Source of the DNA: Afipia sp. P52-10
GTDB lineage: Bacteria; Pseudomonadota; Alphaproteobacteria; Rhizobiales; Xanthobacteraceae
Assembly: GCF_000516555.1 (NCBI RefSeq)
Contig: NZ_AZSJ01000007.1
Location: forward strand, 62,879 to 126,878
DNA length: 64,000 bases
Direction: 5' to 3'
Both the position numbers and the translations under genes were made by a program. Within the stretch, counting starts at the first letter, position 1; every line of letters begins with the position of its first letter. The notes beneath the pieces are model-generated. The model had not been told where the DNA came from. It saw only the letters and a program-made list of their open reading frames with translations, and made no database searches. Below are positions 30,694 through 40,738 of this stretch, piece by piece.

Positions 30694-32595
30694 ATGGCTG
30701 TTAGTGAGACCACTGCCGACCTTTCGGCTGACACGCGAACGCGTACCAGTTTTGCTGCATTGGCCTTCGGCAGCGTGGGAGTGGTTTACGGCGATATCGG
30801 CACTTCGCCGCTTTATGCATTCCGCGAAGCCGTGCATGCGGCAGCCCACGGTGGTCCTGTCACCCGCGACATCGTTCTCGGTGTGTTGTCGCTGATCGTT
30901 TGGTCATTGCTGTCGGTCGTGACCGCGAAATACGTGCTGCTGCTGTTGCGCGCTGACAACAACGGGGAGGGCGGCTCGCTTTCGTTGATGGCTCTGGGCC
31001 ATCGTGCGCTTGGGCGCCGCAATGTACTCCTGCTTGGGCTGGGCATCATCGGGGCAGCGATGTTCATTGGCGATTCGATGATCACGCCGGCCATCTCTGT
31101 GCTTTCCGCCGTCGAGGGATTGAAGATCGCCGCACCGGCGCTGACGGATTACGTCGTCCCGCTGACGATCGTCATTCTCGTTGCGCTGTTTTCGGTGCAA
31201 AGCCGCGGCACCGCGATGGTCGCCGCCGCTTTCGCACCTGTGATGATTGTTTGGTTTCTGACGCTCGCCGTTCTCGGGCTTTCGCACATCAGCGACGATC
31301 CTGGTGTGCTGGCTGCGATCAACCCATGGTACGCTCTGCAGTTTCTCGGCTCGCATGGTGTGATCGGGCTGGTGACGGCCGGCGCGGTGTTTCTGGTTGT
31401 GACTGGCGGCGAGGCGCTCTACGCCGATCTCGGTCATTTCGGCCGGAAGCCGATCCAGACGGCGTGGCTCTCCTTCGTGCTGCCCGCGCTGCTGTTGAAC
31501 TATTTTGGCCAGGGCGCGCTGGTGCTCGCGCATCCGGAGGCGATTGAAAACCCCTTCTACCGGCTGGTTCCGGATGTCCTGTTGCTTCCCTTGATCGGCC
31601 TCGCGACAGCGGCGACGGTGATCGCCAGCCAGGCGGTGATCACCGGCGCCTTCTCGTTGGTCAGGCAGGCCATCCAGCTCGGGCTATTGCCGCGGTTCGA
31701 GGTGCGGTTCACGTCGGAAACTCATGCAGGCCAAATCTACCTTCCGCGCGTCAACATGATGCTGCTGGTCGGCGTTCTTCTGCTGGTCGGCCTGTTCCGG
31801 ACATCGAGTGCCCTGGCGGGAGCCTATGGTATTGCCGTTTCGACGACGATGGTTGCTGACGCGATCATGGCCTTCATCGTCGTTTGGAAGCTTTGGAACT
31901 GGCGTGTTGCCGCGGCTGCCGCGCTGATCGCACCGTTCGTGGTCATCGACCTGACTTTCTTCGCTGCCAACTTCCTTAAATTGTTTGAAGGCGCCTGGGT
32001 GCCGCTGCTGTTTGGTTCTGCGATGGCGGTGGTCGTCTGGACTTGGATGCGCGGAACATCGATCCTGATCAAGAAGACGCGCAAGATCGAAGTGCCGATG
32101 CACGATCTGATCCGCAGCCTTGAGAAGCGGCCGCCGCATATCGTGCCGGGAACCGCCGTCTTCCTGACCAGCGATCCGGAGTTCGTGCCGACATCGCTGA
32201 TGCATAACCTCAAACACAACAAGGTGCTGCACCAGAACAACGTGATTTTGACGGTCGAGACCGATAACCTTCCACGCGTCGATCTGTCGAACCGCGTTGG
32301 TCTCGAGCAGGTCAGCGAACGGTTTACCCGCGTGACTCTGCGCTTTGGCTATATGGAGACGCCGAACGTGCCGCTGGCGCTTGCGCATGCGCGCCGGCTC
32401 GGCTGGGACTTCGATATGATGTCGACATCGTTCTTCGTCTCACGCCGCTCGCTCAAACCAGCGCCGCATTCGTTCATGCCGCGCTGGCAGGACCGATTGT
32501 TCATTGCGTTGAGCCAGTCGGCCAATGACGCGACCGACTATTTCCACATCCCGACCGGACGCGTGGTGGAAGTCGGCACGCAAGTAACGATTTGA
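30694..32595 (+). CDS. kup: Potassium uptake transporter Kup (copy 1)
   Basis: A 633-residue KUP-family K+/H+ symporter. About twelve transmembrane helices occupy residues 20-440, followed by a cytoplasmic domain of about 190 residues. Family signatures are [17 protein letters not shown] (near 29-45), [35 protein letters not shown] and the C-terminal [26 protein letters not shown] lies shortly upstream of the ATG. It is tandem with a second copy, and each begins with a different short Ser/Thr-rich N-terminus. Confidence 0.96.
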   Translation: MAVSETTADLSADTRTRTSFAALAFGSVGVVYGDIGTSPLYAFREAVHAAAHGGPVTRDIVLGVLSLIVWSLLSVVTAKYVLLLLRADNNGEGGSLSLMALGHRALGRRNVLLLGLGIIGAAMFIGDSMITPAISVLSAVEGLKIAAPALTDYVVPLTIVILVALFSVQSRGTAMVAAAFAPVMIVWFLTLAVLGLSHISDDPGVLAAINPWYALQFLGSHGVIGLVTAGAVFLVVTGGEALYADLGHFGRKPIQTAWLSFVLPALLLNYFGQGALVLAHPEAIENPFYRLVPDVLLLPLIGLATAATVIASQAVITGAFSLVRQAIQLGLLPRFEVRFTSETHAGQIYLPRVNMMLLVGVLLLVGLFRTSSALAGAYGIAVSTTMVADAIMAFIVVWKLWNWRVAAAAALIAPFVVIDLTFFAANFLKLFEGAWVPLLFGSAMAVVVWTWMRGTSILIKKTRKIEVPMHDLIRSLEKRPPHIVPGTAVFLTSDPEFVPTSLMHNLKHNKVLHQNNVILTVETDNLPRVDLSNRVGLEQVSERFTRVTLRFGYMETPNVPLALAHARRLGWDFDMMSTSFFVSRRSLKPAPHSFMPRWQDRLFIALSQSANDATDYFHIPTGRVVEVGTQVTI

Positions 32596-32676
32596 CGACC
32601 GGCGCCGCCGACCACCTAGATGATGTCCGTTCCCGCGATCAGCGACAACCGAACAGACCCATGCGCCTGTCCGCTG

Positions 32677-32706
32677 TTGACGGATGGCCGGATGTTATAG
32701 CTATGC
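32677..32706 (+). promoter_or_regulatory. Putative promoter of the second kup gene
   Basis: TTGACG (32677-32682) and CTATGC (32701-32706) are separated by 18 bases, a reasonable housekeeping promoter for this group, about 30 bases before the start codon. If used, the second kup gene can be transcribed on its own. Read by eye only. Confidence 0.35.
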
Positions 32707-32738
32707 TGCCTTAACCGTCGAGCGCGAGGGTTTGCTTT

Positions 32739-34661
32739 ATGACAGCCGAGACGTCGCCGTCCCTTGGCCAGCCCTCGGCCGCTGATGGCTATACTTCTGG
32801 ATCGGGCGCTAGCCTTGCCGGTCTCGCGCTCGGCAGCATTGGGGTGGTCTACGGTGATATCGGCACAAGCCCGCTCTATGCATTCCGCGAGGCGGCAACA
32901 GCAGCCGCGGGGCAGGGCGGAATAGTTACACCCGTCGCGGTTATTGGCGTTCTCTCGCTGATCCTCTGGGCGCTGATCGTCATCGTAACCCTCAAATATG
33001 TCGTCATTCTGCTGCGTGCCGATAACAACGGAGAGGGTGGTACGCTCGCATTGATGGCGCTGGCTCAGCGGGCCTTGGGCCGCAGCCATGTGGTGATCTC
33101 GTTGCTGGGGGTGATCGGTGCGGCCTTGTTTTACGGCGACGCGATTTTGACACCGGCGTTGTCGGTTCTCTCGGCGGTGGAAGGCCTGAAGATCGTTACG
33201 ATGGCGTTCGACCCCTACGTTGTGCCGCTGACTGTCGTCATCCTTGTAGCGCTGTTTGCCGTGCAATCGCGCGGCACAGCCAAAGTCGCAACCTTCTTCG
33301 GGCCGATTACGCTCGTGTGGTTCGCCGCCATTGCGATCGCGGCCGTCCCGCAGATCATCCGCACGCCTGAGGTATTGTTTGCCTTCAATCCGTTGCACGC
33401 GGTTGGGTTCGTCGCCAGCCATGGTATGATCGGGTTGGTGACGCTCGGCGCAGTGTTTCTCGCAGTCACCGGCGCGGAAGCGCTCTATGCCGATCTCGGT
33501 CATTTCGGCAGGAGGCCGATCCGTCTGGCGTGGCTGACGGTGGTGCTGCCGGCGCTGGCGGTCAATTATCTAGGGCAGGGAGCCCTGGTTATCGCCGACC
33601 CGAAGGCGATTGAGAATCCGTTCTTTCTGCTGTATCCGAACTGGGCGCTGCTGCCGATGGTGTTGCTTGCCACGGTCGCGACCGTGATCGCCAGCCAAGC
33701 CGTGATCACCGGAGCCTATTCATTGACGCAGCAGGCGATTCAACTCGGTCTCTTGCCGCGGTTTGAAATCCGCCACACCTCCGAGTCCCATATGGGGCAG
33801 ATCTTCATTCCGCGCATCAATATACTTTTGCTGGTCGGCGTGTTGATGCTGGTTCTCATGTTCAAGTCGTCGAGTGCGCTGGCTTCGGCCTATGGGATCG
33901 CCGTGACAGGGACGATGGTCGTCACCGCGATGATGGCGTTCATCGTCATCTGGAAGGTGTGGCGCTGGCCGCCTCTGCTCGCTGCCGCGCTGATCACTCC
34001 ATTTCTGCTGATCGACCTGACGTTTCTCACCGCCAACCTGCTCAAGCTGTTTGAGGGCGGCTGGGTGCCGTTGTCGCTCGGCGGCCTGATCATGCTGGTG
34101 ATGTACACTTGGCGGCGCGGCAGCCGCCTGTTGTTCGAGAAGACGCGCAAGCTGGAGACGCCGCTCCTCGGCTTGGTCGAATCCTTGGAGAAGCGGCCGC
34201 CGCAGCGCGTCAAAGGGACGGCGGTCTTCTTGACGAGCGACCCTCAAAGCGCACCGACAGCGCTGCTGCACAGCCTTAAGCACTACAAAGTGCTGCATGA
34301 GAAGAACGTCGTTCTGACGATCGAGAACGTGAACGCGCCTCGGGTTCATCCAGACGAGCGGGTCAAGATGCGCGAAATCAGCCCGACTTTCTCGCTGGTG
34401 ACGCTGCGCTTCGGCTTCATGGAATCGCCAAACGTGCCACGGGCGCTTGTCATTGCGCGTAAGCTCGGCTGGCAGTTCGACATCATGTCGACCTCCTTTT
34501 TCGTATCCAGGCGGCTGCTGAAAACGGCGGCGAACTCCGTCATGCCGCAGTGGCAGACGAGGCTCTTTATCCTTTTGAGCCGCTCCGCCAACGACGCTAC
34601 CGAATATTTCGCGATCCCGACCGAGCGTGTTGTCGAGGTTGGGACGCAAGTGTCGATCTAG
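32739..34661 (+). CDS. kup: Potassium uptake transporter Kup (copy 2)
   Basis: A 640-residue KUP-family K+/H+ symporter with the same architecture as its upstream neighbour: about twelve helices, then a cytoplasmic tail. It keeps [58 protein letters not shown] and [14 protein letters not shown]. The two proteins are clearly paralogous yet diverged along their whole length, pointing to an old duplication and probably different affinity, pH range or expression. A 143-base gap with its own likely promoter separates them. Confidence 0.96.
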   Translation: MTAETSPSLGQPSAADGYTSGSGASLAGLALGSIGVVYGDIGTSPLYAFREAATAAAGQGGIVTPVAVIGVLSLILWALIVIVTLKYVVILLRADNNGEGGTLALMALAQRALGRSHVVISLLGVIGAALFYGDAILTPALSVLSAVEGLKIVTMAFDPYVVPLTVVILVALFAVQSRGTAKVATFFGPITLVWFAAIAIAAVPQIIRTPEVLFAFNPLHAVGFVASHGMIGLVTLGAVFLAVTGAEALYADLGHFGRRPIRLAWLTVVLPALAVNYLGQGALVIADPKAIENPFFLLYPNWALLPMVLLATVATVIASQAVITGAYSLTQQAIQLGLLPRFEIRHTSESHMGQIFIPRINILLLVGVLMLVLMFKSSSALASAYGIAVTGTMVVTAMMAFIVIWKVWRWPPLLAAALITPFLLIDLTFLTANLLKLFEGGWVPLSLGGLIMLVMYTWRRGSRLLFEKTRKLETPLLGLVESLEKRPPQRVKGTAVFLTSDPQSAPTALLHSLKHYKVLHEKNVVLTIENVNAPRVHPDERVKMREISPTFSLVTLRFGFMESPNVPRALVIARKLGWQFDIMSTSFFVSRRLLKTAANSVMPQWQTRLFILLSRSANDATEYFAIPTERVVEVGTQVSI

Positions 34662-34739
34662 CGGCGACGAGACGCTTGATTTTCCCCACGCAAGGAGCGA
34701 CCTTGGCCCGCAGAAAAGGTATTAGCACGGAGGTTTCTG

Positions 34740-35072
34740 GTGTCGGATCAAGGTCATAGCGTTGAAGATTTGACGCCGGAGGAGGTCGCGAAAGGGGTCG
34801 CGGAAGGTCGTTATCTGCTGGTGGACGTCCGCGAACCGAATGAAGTTTCTGCGGAGTCCTATCCGGATGCTGCTGTCGTTCCCCTGTCCACCTTCAACGT
34901 AGACGATATTCCTGATCCGCAAGGAAAGCAGGTGGTGTTCGCCTGTCGGTCCGGCAAGCGGTCCGTGACGGCGTCGCTCGCGGCACAGACTGCCGGCAAG
35001 CCCTACGACAAGCACCTCGCCGGCGGCATCATCGGTTGGAAGGCCGCCGGTCTACCGACGAAGGCCGGCTAA
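34740..35072 (+). CDS. Rhodanese-like domain protein
   Basis: A 110-residue single-domain rhodanese with the active-site loop CRSGKRS (Cys69), which would carry a persulfide. The protein starts at a GTG (34740), fixed by GGAGG six bases upstream. VDVREPNEVSAESYPDAAVVPLS is the usual structural N-terminal half. The six-residue active-site loop is that of sulfurtransferases rather than Cdc25-like phosphatases. Substrate unknown. The stop is eight bases before the aminotransferase start, so the pair form an operon, suggesting a link with sulfur amino acid metabolism (inference). Confidence 0.9.
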   Translation: MSDQGHSVEDLTPEEVAKGVAEGRYLLVDVREPNEVSAESYPDAAVVPLSTFNVDDIPDPQGKQVVFACRSGKRSVTASLAAQTAGKPYDKHLAGGIIGWKAAGLPTKAG

Positions 35073-35080
35073 TTGCGGCG

Positions 35081-36238
35081 ATGAATCCGATCTTCGCGAA
35101 CCTGCCGGTCACTGTCTTTGAGGTCATGTCGCAGCTCGCGCGCGACCACAATGCGATTAACCTCGGGCAGGGATTTCCTGACGATCCGGGTCCGGAGGAT
35201 GTACGGCGGAAAGCGGCCGAAGCCTCCATTGATGGCTACAACCAGTATCCGTCGATGATGGGGCTGCCCGAGCTGCGAGAGGCGATCGCCGCCCATTATG
35301 AGCATTGGCACAAGCTTTCGCTCGATCCGCTAACCGAAGTGATGGTGACCTCGGGTGCGACCGAGGCGATCGCGGGGGCCTTGTTCGGCTTGATCGAGCC
35401 GGGCGACGAGGTGGTGGTGTTCGCACCGGCCTACGATGCCTATCTGCCGCTGATTCGCCGGGCCGGCGGTATTCCGAGGCTGGTCCGGCTGCAGCCGCCG
35501 GGCTGGCGGCTGACGGAAGAGGCCTTAAGGGGGGTCTTCAACGCCAAGACCAAGCTCGTCATCTTCAACAATCCGCTGAACCCGGCCGCGATCGTCTATC
35601 CGCGTGAGGATCTCGCGCTGCTTGCGCGGTTCTGCCAGGAGTTCGATGTCATCGCGGTGTGCGATGAAGTCTGGGAACATGTCGTCTTCGACGGCCGCGA
35701 GCATATTCCGTTGATCGCGATGCCGGGCATGCGCGACCGGACGGTGAAGATCGGTTCGGCAGGCAAGATCTTCTCGCTCACCGGCTGGAAGGTCGGCTTC
35801 GTCTGTGCCGCGCCGCCGATCCTGCGGGTGCTGGCGAAGTCGCATCAGTTCCTCACCTTCACGACGCCACCGAACCTGCAGTCCGCCGTCGCCTATGGAC
35901 TTGCTAAGAGCGACGATTACTTCCTTGGCATGCGGACGGAGCTTGCCCGCAGCCGCGATCGTCTGACCAAGGGGCTGGCGGAGATCGGCTTTCCGGTGTT
36001 GCCGTCGCAGGGGACGTATTTTCTGAACGTCGACCTGAAGCCGCTCGGTCTGAACGAAACTGACGAGGCTTTTTGCAAACGGCTCGTGGCGGAATACAAG
36101 GTCGCGGGAATTCCGGTGTCCGCGTTTTATGAGGAGGAGCCTGTGACCTCCGTCGTCCGTTTTTGCTTCGCCAAGAAGGACGACACGATCGACCGCGCTT
36201 TGGAGCGGCTGTCGCGCGCCGTTCGTGGTGCGCGCTGA
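35081..36238 (+). CDS. Class I/II PLP-dependent aminotransferase
   Basis: A 385-residue fold-type I aminotransferase resembling the kynurenine/methionine aminotransferase group (YbdL, KAT). The start MNPIFANLPVTVFEVMSQLA is typical of that group. NLGQGFPDDPGP binds substrate carboxylate and PLP, NNPLNPAA and CDEVWEHVVFDG carry the cofactor Asn and Asp-x-x-Tyr/Trp positions, and the Schiff-base lysine is in SAGKIFSLTGWKVGF. Note NNPLNPAA where most members have NNPHNPTG. The true amino donor is unknown; methionine, glutamine or kynurenine are candidates. It follows the rhodanese gene by eight bases. Confidence 0.88.
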   Translation: MNPIFANLPVTVFEVMSQLARDHNAINLGQGFPDDPGPEDVRRKAAEASIDGYNQYPSMMGLPELREAIAAHYEHWHKLSLDPLTEVMVTSGATEAIAGALFGLIEPGDEVVVFAPAYDAYLPLIRRAGGIPRLVRLQPPGWRLTEEALRGVFNAKTKLVIFNNPLNPAAIVYPREDLALLARFCQEFDVIAVCDEVWEHVVFDGREHIPLIAMPGMRDRTVKIGSAGKIFSLTGWKVGFVCAAPPILRVLAKSHQFLTFTTPPNLQSAVAYGLAKSDDYFLGMRTELARSRDRLTKGLAEIGFPVLPSQGTYFLNVDLKPLGLNETDEAFCKRLVAEYKVAGIPVSAFYEEEPVTSVVRFCFAKKDDTIDRALERLSRAVRGAR

Positions 36239-36306
36239 TACGCGCATTGGCGTCCCGGCCCGGAGGGGCATATCTTCCCTGTGTCACGTTCGAACGAGGA
36301 GAAATG

Positions 36307-37407
36307 ATGCGATCGTTGTTTGCCGGTTTGCTGGTGATGTCGTTTGCGGTCTCCGGTGCGCAAGCACAGGAACGCAAGGTCCATTTCTACAACTGGTCGA
36401 ACTACATGGCGCCCGGTGTCCTGGAGGATTTCACCAAGGAAACTGGGATCAAGGTCATCTACGATACATTCGATGCCAACGAGACGCTGGAGACGCGGCT
36501 GCTTGCAGGGCAGTCGGGTTACGACCTGGTGGTGCCGGGGGCCTATTTTCTCGAACGCCAGATCAAGGCCAATGTGTTTCGCAAGCTCGACAAGGCGAAG
36601 CTGCCGAATCTATCGAACGCGTGGCCAGAGGTGACGCTGAAGCTTGCCACCTACGATCCGGGAAACGAGTACGGTGCCAACTATATGTGGGGTACGACCG
36701 GAATTGGTTACAACGTCAAGAAAGCACGCGAGGTGCTGGGGGCTGACGTCCAACTCGACGAGGCGATGAGCACGCTCGACATGGTGTTCAAGCCGGAGAA
36801 CCTGTCAAAGTTCAAAGATTGCGGCGTGCATATGCTGGACTCCGCTGATGATATTCTTCCGGCGGCGTTGACCTACTTGAAGCTCGATCCGAATTCTTCC
36901 AAGCAAGCCGATCTCGACAAAGCTGCCGAACTGATCGCCAAGATCCGCCCCTTTGTTCGTAAATTCCACTCGTCTGAATACCTGAGTGCGCTGGCGGGTG
37001 GCGAGATCTGTTTTGTTTTCGGCTGGTCCGGCGACATCAAGCAGGCGCAGAGCCGTGCGGAGGAGGCCAAGAACGGCGTGGAGATCGCTTATGCCATTCC
37101 GCGGGAGGGCGCGCAGATGTTCTTCGACAATCTGGCGATTCCCGCCGATGCGAAGAACGTCAACGAGGCGCACGAGCTGATCAATTTCCTGTACCGTCCT
37201 GAGGTCGCTGCCAGGAATTCCGATTTCCTGTCCTACGCCAACGGCAACTTGGCCAGCCAGAAGCTGATCAGCGCCAAGATCATCAGCGACAAGACCATCT
37301 ATCCGGACGAAGCCACCATGAAGCGGTTCTATGTGATCGTCGCCCGCGATCAGGCGGCTCAGCGTGTGATCAACCGGGTCTGGACCAAGGTCAAGACGGG
37401 CCGCTGA
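36307..37407 (+). CDS. Polyamine-type ABC transporter substrate-binding protein (PotF/PotD-like)
   Basis: A 366-residue periplasmic binding protein with a Sec signal (MRSLFAGLLVMSFAVSGAQA, cleavage before QERKVHFYNW). FYNWSNYMAPGVLEDFTKETGI is the classic opening of PotD/PotF, and VVPGAYFLERQ, MWGTTGIGYN and FVFGWSGDIKQA line the ligand cleft in relatives that bind putrescine or spermidine. GAGGAG lies before the ATG at 36307; the ATG one codon earlier is too close to it. No permease or ATPase gene is adjacent, so it is an orphan here. Confidence 0.9.
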   Translation: MRSLFAGLLVMSFAVSGAQAQERKVHFYNWSNYMAPGVLEDFTKETGIKVIYDTFDANETLETRLLAGQSGYDLVVPGAYFLERQIKANVFRKLDKAKLPNLSNAWPEVTLKLATYDPGNEYGANYMWGTTGIGYNVKKAREVLGADVQLDEAMSTLDMVFKPENLSKFKDCGVHMLDSADDILPAALTYLKLDPNSSKQADLDKAAELIAKIRPFVRKFHSSEYLSALAGGEICFVFGWSGDIKQAQSRAEEAKNGVEIAYAIPREGAQMFFDNLAIPADAKNVNEAHELINFLYRPEVAARNSDFLSYANGNLASQKLISAKIISDKTIYPDEATMKRFYVIVARDQAAQRVINRVWTKVKTGR

Positions 37408-38340
37408 TCACCGCCAGCGGCGGTGGAGCCATAGCCATTGCGAGGGATGCTCGCGGATCCATCCTTCGATGACGGTGTTGATCTTCTGTGTGGTCCCCTG
37501 GATATCGATCGCGCCGCTTGAATCCCGAACCGGTTCGATCTCCTCCGTCAACTCGGCATAGAAACGCTGGTTCGGAAGACGGACGATACGAACGCCATGG
37601 ATGGGGCAGTCGATCTGCCGCGCCAAGCGCGCAAGCAGGGGGTTGGCCTTGGCAGGTCGGCCGAAGAAGGTGATATCGACGCCCTTGGAATAGTGCTGGT
37701 CCACCAGCATGCCGACATGGGCGCCGTTTTGCAGCGCGTCGGCGAGCCGCACGGGAGCATCGAGGGCGGTCGGGATCGTCTCGCCCATGTTGAGCGAGCG
37801 GATATCCTGCACGGCGCGATCAACGGCAGCGATGTTGGGGCGGCGAAACAGCACGGCGGAGTCGAGGCCATAAGCCGGTGCGGCAAGCGCAGGCAGCTCC
37901 CAGTTTCCGAGATGGGCTGCAAACACCAGTGCACCCTTGCCGTCGTTCATGAGCTTCTCGAACAGTGGCTGGGCATTCGGTGCGATCTCGATGCGGCCAG
38001 TGCCTGGTCGGTTCGGGTCGAAATCCCAGATGCGATCGAGGTGCGCGAACTCCGCGGCGAAGCGGCCGAGATTTTCCCAGACGGCAAGCAGGATGCTCTC
38101 GATCTCTTCCGGTGATTTGTCGGGAAAGGCCGCGCGCAGATTGGCACGGCCGACCTTGTGTTCGGGCAAATAGGGGCCAATGACGCGCGCGCAGCGAGCC
38201 AGGAGATGAGCGGTCTTGTCGGGATCGAACCAGCGCAGCGCGCGCAGCGCCAATACCGCTGCTGTGCCGAGCACCGCATCGGTGACGGGCTTCAGCGTTC
38301 TTTCCAGGCGGGAGCCTGCTCGGCGCAACGGACGAGGCAT
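37408..38340 (-). CDS. lpxXL: Very-long-chain acyl transferase for lipid A (LpxXL)
   Basis: A 310-residue LpxL/HtrB-family acyltransferase, last gene of the AcpXL operon. It has one N-terminal membrane segment and the catalytic HX4E motif His143-x4-Glu148 in AAHLGNWELPA. In rhizobia LpxXL moves the 27-hydroxyoctacosanoyl or related chain from AcpXL to lipid A at the inner membrane. Its ATG overlaps the TGA of the dehydrogenase gene (ATGA), so both are translationally coupled. The assignment as LpxXL rather than LpxL rests mainly on the gene order. Confidence 0.87.
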   Translation of the reverse strand: MPRPLRRAGSRLERTLKPVTDAVLGTAAVLALRALRWFDPDKTAHLLARCARVIGPYLPEHKVGRANLRAAFPDKSPEEIESILLAVWENLGRFAAEFAHLDRIWDFDPNRPGTGRIEIAPNAQPLFEKLMNDGKGALVFAAHLGNWELPALAAPAYGLDSAVLFRRPNIAAVDRAVQDIRSLNMGETIPTALDAPVRLADALQNGAHVGMLVDQHYSKGVDITFFGRPAKANPLLARLARQIDCPIHGVRIVRLPNQRFYAELTEEIEPVRDSSGAIDIQGTTQKINTVIEGWIREHPSQWLWLHRRWR

Positions 38341-39362
38341 CAGAAGCTGACGATGATCTTGCCGAAGATCTGCCGGCTTTCCATACGCGCGAGTGCGGCC
38401 GCCACGTTGGAGATCGGGGTTTCGGTGTCGATGATCGGCTTCATGCCGGCTGCCATTTTGTCCAGGCTTTCGGCAATGTTCCTGATGCTGGCGCCGAACG
38501 AACCGAATATCCGATACTGCTGCTGGAACAACTGCATCAGGTTGATCGTCGTCGTCGGGCCAGAGGTGGAGCCGCAGGTAACCAGCCGGCCGCCACGCTT
38601 CAGCACGAGCAGAGAGCCGTTGAACGTGTCCGCGCCAACATGTTCGAAAACGACATCGACGCCCTTCTTCTTGGTCAGCTTGCGGACTTCGCCTTCGAAA
38701 CGGTCCTTGCGGTAGTTGATTGCATGATCCGCGCCCAGCGCCTTCACGCGCTCGATCTTGGAATCATCGCCGACCGTGGTGATCACGGTGCAGCCGATCG
38801 CCTTCGCCATCATGATCGCGACGGTGCCGATACCCGAACCGCCCGCATGCACGAGAATGCTCTCGCCGGGCTGAAGCTTGGCGTTGTCGAACAGCATGTG
38901 CTGGACGGTCGAGAACGCGATCGGCGCACAGGCGGCGTCGCGGGCGCTGACCCCTTCGGGCACCGGGATCACCAGCCGCTCGGACATGTTGAGAAGTTCG
39001 CGGGCGAAGCCGTCAATGTGGAAGCCCATGATCCCGCCGACGTTTTCGCAGAGATTGTCGCGGCCTTCACGACACGCGGGGCAGGTGCCGCAGGTCAGCG
39101 CGCCATACATCACGACCGGCTGACCGACCTTGAAACGGGTCACGCCTGGTCCGACGCTGGCGATCTCACCGGAAGCCTCTGCGCCGACCACGAGCGGCAG
39201 CTTGCGCTTGGCGAAAGCCATGCCGCGATAGCCCCAGACGTCGATGTGGTTGAGCGCTACGGCACGGACGCGGATTTGGACCTCTCCTGCCTGCGGGGCG
39301 GGAGGCGGCGGGACTTCCAGCACTTCGAGCTGGCGTTCCTTGACAAGGGTGAGGGCGCGCAT
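38340..39362 (-). CDS. Zinc-binding medium-chain dehydrogenase of the AcpXL cluster
   Basis: A 340-residue MDR-superfamily oxidoreductase. The structural zinc site is CGTCPACREGRDNLC, the NAD(P) loop is HAGGSGIGTVAIMMAKAIG, and the N-terminal GroES-like half has the usual NHIDVWGYRG. Genes of this kind lie between fabF1XL and lpxXL in rhizobial very-long-chain fatty acid clusters, where a role in chain reduction or hydroxyl handling is suspected but not proved. The last base of its coding region overlaps the lpxXL start. It starts at an ATG 85 bases after fabF1XL. Confidence 0.88.
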   Translation of the reverse strand: MRALTLVKERQLEVLEVPPPPAPQAGEVQIRVRAVALNHIDVWGYRGMAFAKRKLPLVVGAEASGEIASVGPGVTRFKVGQPVVMYGALTCGTCPACREGRDNLCENVGGIMGFHIDGFARELLNMSERLVIPVPEGVSARDAACAPIAFSTVQHMLFDNAKLQPGESILVHAGGSGIGTVAIMMAKAIGCTVITTVGDDSKIERVKALGADHAINYRKDRFEGEVRKLTKKKGVDVVFEHVGADTFNGSLLVLKRGGRLVTCGSTSGPTTTINLMQLFQQQYRIFGSFGASIRNIAESLDKMAAGMKPIIDTETPISNVAAALARMESRQIFGKIIVSF

Positions 39363-39446
39363 CGGCTCGCATCTACGTTGAGGGGACGGGTGGTGCTATC
39401 GCCGGTTCGGGCGAGGGTCAACCTGGAGGCACCCGCAAACCGGCAA

Positions 39447-40727
39447 TCAGACCGGTTCGCGGGTCATGATCATCGAGGCATTCTGACCACCGAAGCCGAA
39501 CGAATTCGACATGGCGGCGGTCACACGCGCATCGCGGGCCTTGTTCGGAACGACGTCGAACGGAATTGCAGGGTCCGGGACATCGTAATTGATGGTTGGC
39601 GGAATCCGCTGATGCTCAAGCGTTAGCAGCGAGAAGATGGCTTCCACAGCGCCGGCGGCGGACAGCGTGTGGCCGATCATCGACTTGTTCGACGACACTG
39701 GAATCTGCCTTGCGCGCTCTCCGAACACGGTGGAGATTCCGAGATACTCCATCTTGTCGTTCTCCGGCGTCGATGTGCCGTGCGCGTTGATGTAGTCGAT
39801 TTGCTCCGGCGTCATGCCGGCGTCGCTCAGCGCGTTGCGTACGCAGCCGATGATCGGCTTGCCGTCCGGGCTCGAACGCGTGCGATGGAAGGAATCCGCA
39901 AGCTCGCCGCAGCCGGCGATCACGCCGAGAATCTTCGCGCCGCGCGCGACCGCGGCTTCCAGGCTCTCCAGCACCAATGCGCCGGCACCCTCGGCGAGCA
40001 CAAACCCGTCGCGATTCTTCGAGAACGGCTTCGAGGCCTGATGCGGGGTTTCGTTCTGTGTGGACAGCGCCGACAGCAGCGAGAAGCGGATCAAGGCTTC
40101 GGCGTTCACGGAGGAGTCAGTCGCAACACACAGTGCGGCATCGGTCTCGCCGCGACGGATCGCTTCCACGCCGAGCTGGATGGCACTGACGCCGGATGCG
40201 CAGGCTGTCGAGATCGAGATCGGCGAACCCTTGGTGCCGTATTTGTCAGCAAGCCGGTCGGCGGCCGTTCCGAACAGGAAACGCCGATGCGCGTCGCGGT
40301 ATTTGCCGCCGCCGGAAAGCCGCAGCATCGCGTCGTAATCGATCGCAGTCTTGGGACCGAGCGCCGAGGCGATCTCGTCGCGCATCTGCCAGTCCATCTC
40401 GACCGGTGCGACCGCCAGAAACAAGGGGCCGGGGAAATTTCCCTTCGTCCCGATCCCAGCCTCTGCGACCGCTTCTTCCGTAGCGAGATCGGCAAACAGA
40501 TCCGAAAGATCGGTCGCTGTGTTCCGTTCGGTGGTGAGGAAATCGATGGCGCCAGCCATCGTTGTCTTCAGCCCGTCGGTTGGAAAGCGGGTGATGGTCC
40601 GGATGCCGGATTCCCCTGCGGTCAGTTTGGACCAGTTGTCAGCTTTGCCGGCGCCAAGGGAGGTCACGATGCCCATCCCTGTGACAACAACGACTGGCCG
40701 GCCCGCGTGATCTCGTACGTTCGCCAT
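39447..40727 (-). CDS. fabF1XL: Beta-ketoacyl-ACP synthase, catalytic partner of the AcpXL cluster
   Basis: A 426-residue KAS II-like condensing enzyme with the complete active site: Cys176 (STACASG), His316 (NAHGTSTP), Lys348 and His353 (SNKSMIGHT). It extends the acyl chain on AcpXL beyond the length reached by the housekeeping FabF. It is transcribed after its degenerate sister gene with an 11-base gap. Cluster order acpXL-fabZXL-fabF2XL-fabF1XL-adh-lpxXL matches the rhizobial set for C28-type lipid A chains. Confidence 0.92.
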   Translation of the reverse strand: MANVRDHAGRPVVVVTGMGIVTSLGAGKADNWSKLTAGESGIRTITRFPTDGLKTTMAGAIDFLTTERNTATDLSDLFADLATEEAVAEAGIGTKGNFPGPLFLAVAPVEMDWQMRDEIASALGPKTAIDYDAMLRLSGGGKYRDAHRRFLFGTAADRLADKYGTKGSPISISTACASGVSAIQLGVEAIRRGETDAALCVATDSSVNAEALIRFSLLSALSTQNETPHQASKPFSKNRDGFVLAEGAGALVLESLEAAVARGAKILGVIAGCGELADSFHRTRSSPDGKPIIGCVRNALSDAGMTPEQIDYINAHGTSTPENDKMEYLGISTVFGERARQIPVSSNKSMIGHTLSAAGAVEAIFSLLTLEHQRIPPTINYDVPDPAIPFDVVPNKARDARVTAAMSNSFGFGGQNASMIMTREPV

Positions 40728-40738
40728 CTGCCTCCCCG

